Positions 58,922 to 64,000 of a DNA stretch of 64,000 nt are shown one piece after another. This DNA comes from Erythrobacteraceae bacterium WH01K. Lineage in GTDB: Bacteria; Pseudomonadota; Alphaproteobacteria; Sphingomonadales; Sphingomonadaceae. Every line of letters begins with the position of its first letter. Position 1 is the stretch's first letter. The position numbers and the translations under genes were made by a program. Under the pieces are notes generated by a model that had not been told where the DNA came from, made no database searches, and saw only the letters and a program-made list of their open reading frames with translations. Location of the stretch: positions 2,604,001 to 2,668,000 of the forward strand of contig CP115966.1 of assembly GCA_027941995.1 (NCBI GenBank), in the 5' to 3' direction.

Positions 58922-61480
58922 TTGTTGAGAAACGGTTTGCTTTACTGCGGTATCGCGGTCGCGGCACTGGCTGTCGCCGACATGCCCGCGCATGCGCAAG
59001 AGGCGGGCGAGGATCAGCCGGAACGGCCGGCTATCATCATTTCCGACGAAGCGCCTCCAGGTTTCGAAGACGTCGACAGCAGTATCGAGACGCTTTTCGA
59101 TGTCCGTTTCGCCGGCCGGACGATTGGCAGCACGCCCATACTCCTTGACGACGGGCGCGTTACCTTTCTCGACGTGGAAGGGTTCGCCGCGCTGTTGCCA
59201 GACCGGGTGGACCGTGCGGCCGTCACCGCCTTCTTCTCCCAACCCGTCTCCTCGAACGAGACGCTGCGCTGCCTGCCCGGGCGCACAGCCGATTGTGGCA
59301 CGTTGCCGACCGGCGAAAGCGGCGTGATCGTTACGCCTGAGACATTCGCCCTTGAGGTCTTCCTCAGCCAGAGGTTCTTCACCGCGCTCGATGATGCGCC
59401 GGTATATCTCGGGCCGCCAATTTCAGGTCCATCCCTCCTCCAGACGGCGCTCCTCTCGCTCAGCACGGATCGCGGCGACCTTGGGCGTGTCCAGTTCGGC
59501 GCAACGCTCGACACCATCGCGAGTGTCGGCAGAACGAGCCTTGTGGCTCAGACCCTTTTGCGAGCGGACGGTTCCAACCTCCAACGCCTGTTCGGGCAGC
59601 GATACTGGGGCGAACGCCGAGCGGCAGCAGGGCTGCTGCAGGACGAACAGTCTCTCACATTCCGGTCATACCGGGTCGTGGGCGGCGAATTCGGGTCTTT
59701 CTTCGGCACCCGGCTGGCCGACGATCTGGGACAAAGCACGCCCATCGAGATCGTCCTGCCGCGCAGGGCGACCGTCGAGGTCTATCGCGACAACGTACTC
59801 GTCCATACCGTCCAGCTCGAAGCTGGATTACAGAGGATCCCGACGGGCAACCTTCCTTCGGGCTCCTATCCCTTGCGGATCGTCGCACGCGACGGGGGCG
59901 AGATTCTCCTGGAGGAGTCGCGTGTTTTCACACGCGTGTCTGGTCTTCCGCCTGCCGACAAGCTGGCATTCAACCTGAGAGCGGGGGTGCGCGCGCGTGA
60001 GTCGTTCTTCGGCGGCTTCGGGCTGGCCGGAACGCGAAATGAGAGCTTCCTGCCACAGTTGACCGATGAGCTTATAGTCAGCGCTAGCGCCGGACGACGG
60101 ATCGGACGTGCATCCGCGCTGCTGGGCCAAGCCTTGTTCGTTGCCGATGCTGGCTTTGCAGAATTGGGGTTTCTCACCACCCGCAACCGCATCCAGGGCT
60201 TATTGGCTGCATCTGCCGGCACAGACGGATCATATTCCGTGGCGGTCAACGGAAGTTTCAGCCTGCTCGATGTCGATTTCGATCTGAGCGCGCGGCACAC
60301 CCGCAACAGCGACGACCTTCGCATAGGGCAGGTTTTCGACGAAGAATTCAGACCATATTTCCGTTCGGAAGACATTCTTACCGCCAGCGCGAATTTCAGG
60401 GTCGCGGGTGGCAATCTCTCGCTGAGCGGCTCCTATTCGCGTTCTCCGCGACTGGACGACCGCTATTCGGTCGGCGCGCGCTACAACCGCGTGCTCGATA
60501 TCGGGGGCGCCGGGGGGGCGCGCCTGACGGCCTTCGGGATCAAGACGACAGACGATATGCGCTTCGGCTTGACGGTCTCTTTCTTCCGCCGCATTTCGCC
60601 CCGTACGACCGCTTTCTTCGGGGGAGGAGTGGAGTACCGCGACAGCGACAATCGCTTTGGCCAGCCGAACGGAATATTCCCGGTCGTCGAGGGGCGCATT
60701 TCCCGCAACGACCAGCTCGGCACGATCGATCTGCTTACCCAGGCCGGCGCCTCGACCGACGCCGATCGGCACCGCGTTTTCGCCTCGGCCGATCTCACCT
60801 CGAACCTGGGCCTAGCTGACGTCGTGGTGGATTGGGAGGATCGCCGTGGAGCAGGCAGTTCGGGTCTCGCGGCCACGGCCAACGCGTTCACCGGCTTTAC
60901 CTTCGGCGATCGGGGTTTCAGGGCCGGTGTGACCGATCCCGGCGGTACGGCGGCCGTCCGCGTCTCGATCGACAAGAGCGCCATTCCCGCCGCCCTCGAC
61001 GACGGGCTGGAAGATATCGGTTCCTACACCGTGATTATCGGCAACCAGGCGGTCGCCGAATTTGCCCCGGACGAGACTTCCACAATCGTGCTGCCGCCCT
61101 TCCGGAATTATTCGATCAAGCTCCAGCCGGAGCAGGCGCCGCCTTATATCGTGGACCTTAACAGGCGAGAAGCCCCGCTCTATCCGGGCAACGTGGTCGA
61201 CCTCGCCTTCCCGGCCAGGGTTGGCCTGACCCTGTTCGGACAGCTGGTCGACGAGCAGACAAACCCCATTGCCAATGCGCGCATTGCTGCCGGCACCGAC
61301 ACGACTATGACGGACGATCAGGGATATTTCCTGGTGACCGGGCCTTACGATGGGAATTTGGAAGCGGTCACTAGCGAGGGGCGTCGATGCGAAGCCTTGG
61401 GCGTGGCGCAGCTATTCGAACAGATGCAGGCTAGCCGTCATAAAACCTATCTGCGCCTCGGCCCGATAATCTGCCGCTGA
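58922..61480 (+). CDS. outer-membrane usher, TcfC (alpha/CS1) type
   Basis: 852 residues from TTG at 58922 or 58925 (GGGGGAAC upstream; no ATG fits). A signal peptide is followed by the usher barrel with E-set-like N-terminal region (RFAGRTIGSTPILLDDGRVTFLDVEG) and conserved RATVEVYRDNVLVHTVQLEAGLQRIPTGNLPSGSYPL. A small Ig-like C-terminal domain (VGLTLFGQLVDEQTNPIANARIAAG) ends it. This is the alternative chaperone-usher family, not FimD. It secretes and anchors the pilus. Confidence 0.85.
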   Translation: MLRNGLLYCGIAVAALAVADMPAHAQEAGEDQPERPAIIISDEAPPGFEDVDSSIETLFDVRFAGRTIGSTPILLDDGRVTFLDVEGFAALLPDRVDRAAVTAFFSQPVSSNETLRCLPGRTADCGTLPTGESGVIVTPETFALEVFLSQRFFTALDDAPVYLGPPISGPSLLQTALLSLSTDRGDLGRVQFGATLDTIASVGRTSLVAQTLLRADGSNLQRLFGQRYWGERRAAAGLLQDEQSLTFRSYRVVGGEFGSFFGTRLADDLGQSTPIEIVLPRRATVEVYRDNVLVHTVQLEAGLQRIPTGNLPSGSYPLRIVARDGGEILLEESRVFTRVSGLPPADKLAFNLRAGVRARESFFGGFGLAGTRNESFLPQLTDELIVSASAGRRIGRASALLGQALFVADAGFAELGFLTTRNRIQGLLAASAGTDGSYSVAVNGSFSLLDVDFDLSARHTRNSDDLRIGQVFDEEFRPYFRSEDILTASANFRVAGGNLSLSGSYSRSPRLDDRYSVGARYNRVLDIGGAGGARLTAFGIKTTDDMRFGLTVSFFRRISPRTTAFFGGGVEYRDSDNRFGQPNGIFPVVEGRISRNDQLGTIDLLTQAGASTDADRHRVFASADLTSNLGLADVVVDWEDRRGAGSSGLAATANAFTGFTFGDRGFRAGVTDPGGTAAVRVSIDKSAIPAALDDGLEDIGSYTVIIGNQAVAEFAPDETSTIVLPPFRNYSIKLQPEQAPPYIVDLNRREAPLYPGNVVDLAFPARVGLTLFGQLVDEQTNPIANARIAAGTDTTMTDDQGYFLVTGPYDGNLEAVTSEGRRCEALGVAQLFEQMQASRHKTYLRLGPIICR

Positions 61481-62418
61481 AACTTGCAAAGCTAGCTGCA
61501 ATCGGCCCATCGCAAGAAAGCTAGTGACGCTTCGAACGACCGGTCCTTGCTTTGAGCCTCGTGCACATTCCGCCGCCCGCGCATTCTTCGAAGCCCAATA
61601 CCACGCGCAGATGTCACTCGTGCCTCCGCCGGTGCCCAAGATGGGATAAGGATTCTTCGTTTCGACTTAGAAAAACCAGTCGGGGATCTCACCGCGCGCT
61701 ACGAGTACTGCCGATTCTGCGATCGGTCGTGACTGGTCATATCTTCGCATGGGTCGTGGATTGAAGCACACAACGAAGTGCGGTCCATTGCTCAAGATCC
61801 ACCTCATGATTGCAGCTCAATTTCGTTAGAGCGTCTCCATGATAAAGTACAGAATTCGCAAGTAATCTTGCAGACCCATTTTGGTGTCGAAGGTCCACTT
61901 CAACATCCACCGATCAGCAAAGCGGACATTCAGCTGACGGCCCATGAATGGACATCTGAGGTATGATCAAATTGAATGGGTGCAAGGTGGGTCGAGCCCC
62001 GCTTTCCTGCGCAAAGCGCCCACACAGGACCCAAACACGAGGCCAGCCGAAGGCGCTTTCTGCTTGAAGTCTTGGGCTTTCCTACTGGAAGAGGTGGTGC
62101 CGCTTAGAGGATTCGAACCTCTGACCCCATCATTACGAATGCATTGGAAGTTCAGAACGAAAAGTGAGGAATTCCGGGGTTTCCATCCCCTAGCCTAGCG
62201 CGAATGGTTCCTTCACCCACATAATACCCAGGATCCACACCAGTACGATCAGGTCGATTTCCTACTGGAAGCTCCTTCATAGCGAAAGAATCCCGAAAGT
62301 GACCTGCGCTCCCCCTCAAGGTGAACTCCGAAGCATCAAATTTTGATCGCCAGTCGAGCCTCTCGCGACAGCCACGACGATCCTCTTTGCTTCTCCTCCC
62401 TCGCATTAGGGGCGACGG
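61481..62418. other. gene-poor stretch with the right tRNA repeat
   Basis: 938 bases without a credible gene. Contains the right tRNA-Thr fragment (62090-62140) and TTTCCTACTGGAAG at about 62079 and 62258. Short frames such as 61552-61764 and 61944-62198 have no start signals and cross the tRNA repeat. Lower GC than the backbone. Confidence 0.5.
62090..62140 (-). repeat. 3' half of tRNA-Thr(CGT), right copy (attachment-site-like)
   Basis: Same sequence as the left copy apart from one base (T for C next to the acceptor stem). Bases 62095-62140 are the tRNA 3' part from the anticodon loop to CCA. It again ends at the anticodon, so it too is partial and not the functional gene. Confidence 0.85.
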
Positions 62419-63015
62419 TCAATCATCCCCCTCCGTTATTGCCAAGTGCAATGCGTCAAAACTCGGCATTGCCTGTTCGAGTAACATCACCGCTTCATCA
62501 AAAACTCGGATCGCGGCGGATAGATCGTTTTGTTCGAAGCCTTGAGCAAGTTCCTCGGCGTCGATCTGCATAAGGAGGTGAAACGTGGTGCCGTCTTGTA
62601 TGAAGTTGAGGCCTCTGAGTCTGTCGATCGCGCTCTTTTCGCCTTCATAAATAGGCAAGAGTTTCGACTTCGATCCAGACGTGGAGAATTGTAAGGCCGC
62701 ATGCGGTGGGCCAGCTACGAAATTAGCCAACCAGCTATTGTAGTCGTCACCACCCAAAGTGACTGTGTCGAACCAAGCTTCGGTACGCCTCTTCCTGCCG
62801 CCCTCAGAGGTCCACCTCTGGGGACAGAACCATCCATCCCAAGGGGTTCCGTCAGAAAAGTACCAATCGTTCTTCCGAAAAACTCTTTCGAACGCCTCAT
62901 TCCACTCGATCGATAGGCGCTCATCAATCGAATTCTCGGCATGGTGCATCGCGGCCTCAACATCCCGAATATGTCGGACTATAGCTGCACTAAGCTGGGT
63001 ATTCTGATTGTTCAT
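62419..63015 (-). CDS. unknown protein, partner of the nuclease-like gene
   Basis: 198 residues. No family recognised. Tryptophan-rich segment around residues 50-75 (NDWYFSDGTPWDGWFCPQRW) and an acidic C-terminal end. GGGAGC ribosome site before the ATG. It begins 10 bases after the PD-(D/E)XK gene stop, so it is the second gene of a two-gene unit. AT-richer than the backbone. Confidence 0.7.
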   Translation of the reverse strand: MNNQNTQLSAAIVRHIRDVEAAMHHAENSIDERLSIEWNEAFERVFRKNDWYFSDGTPWDGWFCPQRWTSEGGRKRRTEAWFDTVTLGGDDYNSWLANFVAGPPHAALQFSTSGSKSKLLPIYEGEKSAIDRLRGLNFIQDGTTFHLLMQIDAEELAQGFEQNDLSAAIRVFDEAVMLLEQAMPSFDALHLAITEGDD

Positions 63016-63025
63016 CTAAGCTCCC

Positions 63026-63742
63026 TTAAAGCCTCTCTAGATGATCAGCAAAACACTCGATCAACCAGCTCTGCTTTGAATTTGGATCTTCCGTCTCGGT
63101 CACACATTGACGCGCCGCCGCAGCGATATCGCGCCAGGATATCGAGCCAACTCCACTGGCCCGTCGCCCATCAGTCGTAAGATAAACGACGCAGTGCTTT
63201 TTGCCGTCTATCCCCAACCGAGCAGCCCGCGCTGCTATGACCGCACGATAGTCTTCTAGCTGGTTCTCGCGCACATCAGCGTCGATCTTCGCTTCAATTC
63301 CAATCAGGAATTTTTCACTTTCGATGGTGATGTCCACGCGATCGGATTGCATGCCGGTCGGACAATGTTCCGTCCGCACAAGGTAATGAGCCGCAAGCTC
63401 TTCACTTGTTGGGAGCGCAGAATTGCTCCCTCTTATCCGCTCAATGACCGAAGCCAAGAATGCCGAAGCTAGCGTGCCGGTGATGCGCTTGTCCCAGAGC
63501 TGGGCCAACACTGCGCAGTTACGAACTTCATAGCGCCCGACCCCCGCCATAGCCCATGGGTTTGCAGTGAAGCGTCGTCGTTCCTCATCAAGAAGAGGTT
63601 GCAGCTGTTTCAAGGCATCTGATAGCCGGTGTGGATCGCACGACTGAGCTGATCGCGCTTTAGGAGCTGAAGGAGGGCGCGCCCGGGCAAGCAGAGGTCT
63701 CAAGTCCCTGATCGTCTCTAGAAATTGCTTCGACGTCAGCAT
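63026..63742 (-). CDS. PD-(D/E)XK nuclease-superfamily protein
   Basis: 238 residues. RVDITIES-KFLIGIEAKID gives the core Asp (137), and Glu-x-Lys (E150/K152); QLEDY (161-165) matches the Q-x3-Y motif of the helical part. These fit the PD-(D/E)XK superfamily (PDDEXK_4-like). Possible role in restriction or DNA defence; the target is unknown. ATG at 63742. Confidence 0.8.
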   Translation of the reverse strand: MLTSKQFLETIRDLRPLLARARPPSAPKARSAQSCDPHRLSDALKQLQPLLDEERRRFTANPWAMAGVGRYEVRNCAVLAQLWDKRITGTLASAFLASVIERIRGSNSALPTSEELAAHYLVRTEHCPTGMQSDRVDITIESEKFLIGIEAKIDADVRENQLEDYRAVIAARAARLGIDGKKHCVVYLTTDGRRASGVGSISWRDIAAAARQCVTETEDPNSKQSWLIECFADHLERL

Positions 63743-64000
63743 GGTAGGCTAGCTTCCCAAGTTGTGCCCGTCATCTACCATAGTCCCGTCGGTGATAAGC
63801 AGCCTTTCAGCCATGTCCAGAGAGCCACCATCTGAAAACTCTATGTGAGCCTAAAACAAGACAGAACCCGTTGAAACAATCGATGACCCTTAAAAAAAAT
63901 CCCTCATAAGATAAAGCCCCGGACCCACTTGGCGAAAGCCGAGCAGGTCCGGGGCGAGGTAGGTTAGTCATGTACTCGGTAGCGGCCATCAGCACCCCGA
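63743..64000. other. right edge, intergenic with hairpin
   Basis: 258 bases without a credible gene. GCCCCGGACC (63916-63925) pairs with GGTCCGGGGC (63946-63955). Read on the reverse strand this is followed by TTTATCTT, so it could be a terminator for a gene beyond the window edge. Confidence 0.45.

Larger units (their letters stand above)
55166..62140. mobile_element. probable genomic island flanked by tRNA-Thr 3' repeats
   Basis: The 51-bp direct repeats enclose 6.9 kb that carries a complete chaperone-usher locus and long AT-richer non-coding stretches. No integrase, excisionase or transposase was found inside. Because both copies are partial, the full tRNA-Thr should be further right (tRNA read leftward), beyond 64 kb, implying tandem or decayed islands. 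The boundaries are inferred from the repeats. Confidence 0.65.

Noticed and set aside
63807..63995. 62-codon reverse frame at the right edge
   Set aside because: Runs through the hairpin and has no start signal or domain.

Overview
The window is high-GC DNA (about 63-65% in the core) from an alphaproteobacterium. Gene content and protein style point to Sphingomonadales, most likely an Erythrobacteraceae (Erythrobacter/Altererythrobacter type). This is judged by eye from family recognition, not by a search. Signs used: a split cobalamin methionine synthase under an ArsR-methyltransferase regulator, a valine-degradation operon, a gcvT-H-PA-PB operon behind a tandem glycine riboswitch, and many GTG starts with 4-base gene overlaps.

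Layout. 1-8.3 kb: housekeeping and stress genes (Bcr/CflA-like exporter cut by the window edge, DNA polymerase IV, NUDIX, 6-phosphogluconolactonase, Dps, a GDT1-like membrane protein, a PhoX/DUF839 Tat protein, an SDR) and a SARP-like TPR regulator. 8.6-15.2 kb: a 1929-residue autotransporter with a repetitive Ser/Thr/Asp-rich passenger, a small LuxR-type regulator and tRNA-Gly(CCC). 15.3-21.6 kb: valine catabolism (mmsA, a lipoprotein, acyl-CoA dehydrogenase, HIBYL-CoA hydrolase, enoyl-CoA hydratase, a small AT-richer membrane protein, mmsB). 21.6-28.7 kb: an Nmad3-like protein, a polysaccharide flippase and the glycine-cleavage operon. 28.8-35 kb: methionine operon (ArsR-methyltransferase, metF, metH N-part, a GNAT acetyltransferase, metH C-part) with a near-perfect 22-bp palindrome at its head. 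35-36 kb: aldo/keto reductase. 36.1-40.6 kb: GGDEF-EAL protein plus cupredoxin-like protein, divergent from a DUF3034 outer-membrane protein plus truncated haemoglobin.

40.5-46.6 kb holds a fructan/sucrose-use locus caught in mid-decay. The ROK fructokinase is intact, but the GH68 enzyme has two frameshifts. The TonB receptor has two stops and no N-terminus. The MFS sugar transporter lacks its 5' end, has a stop, and is fused to a 3' piece of a LacI regulator that carries a further frameshift. 46.7-55 kb is an unusual small-molecule/glycan cluster: a P-loop sulfotransferase-like protein, a GntA-type heme N-hydroxylase overlapping a DUF1989 (carboxyguanidine-deiminase type) gene, a small membrane protein, a MurG-like transferase, a GT2, a sucrose-phosphate-synthase/phosphatase fusion, a GT4 and a Crp/Fnr regulator.

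55.2-64 kb is accessory DNA. Two direct copies of the 3' half of a tRNA-Thr(CGT) gene (51 bp, one mismatch) bracket 6.9 kb that carries a TcfC-type (alpha) chaperone-usher pilus locus. To the right lies AT-richer DNA with a two-gene cassette (a PD-(D/E)XK nuclease-like protein and an unknown partner). Neither tRNA copy is complete, so a tandem or remnant island array continuing past the right edge is the simplest reading. No integrase was seen.
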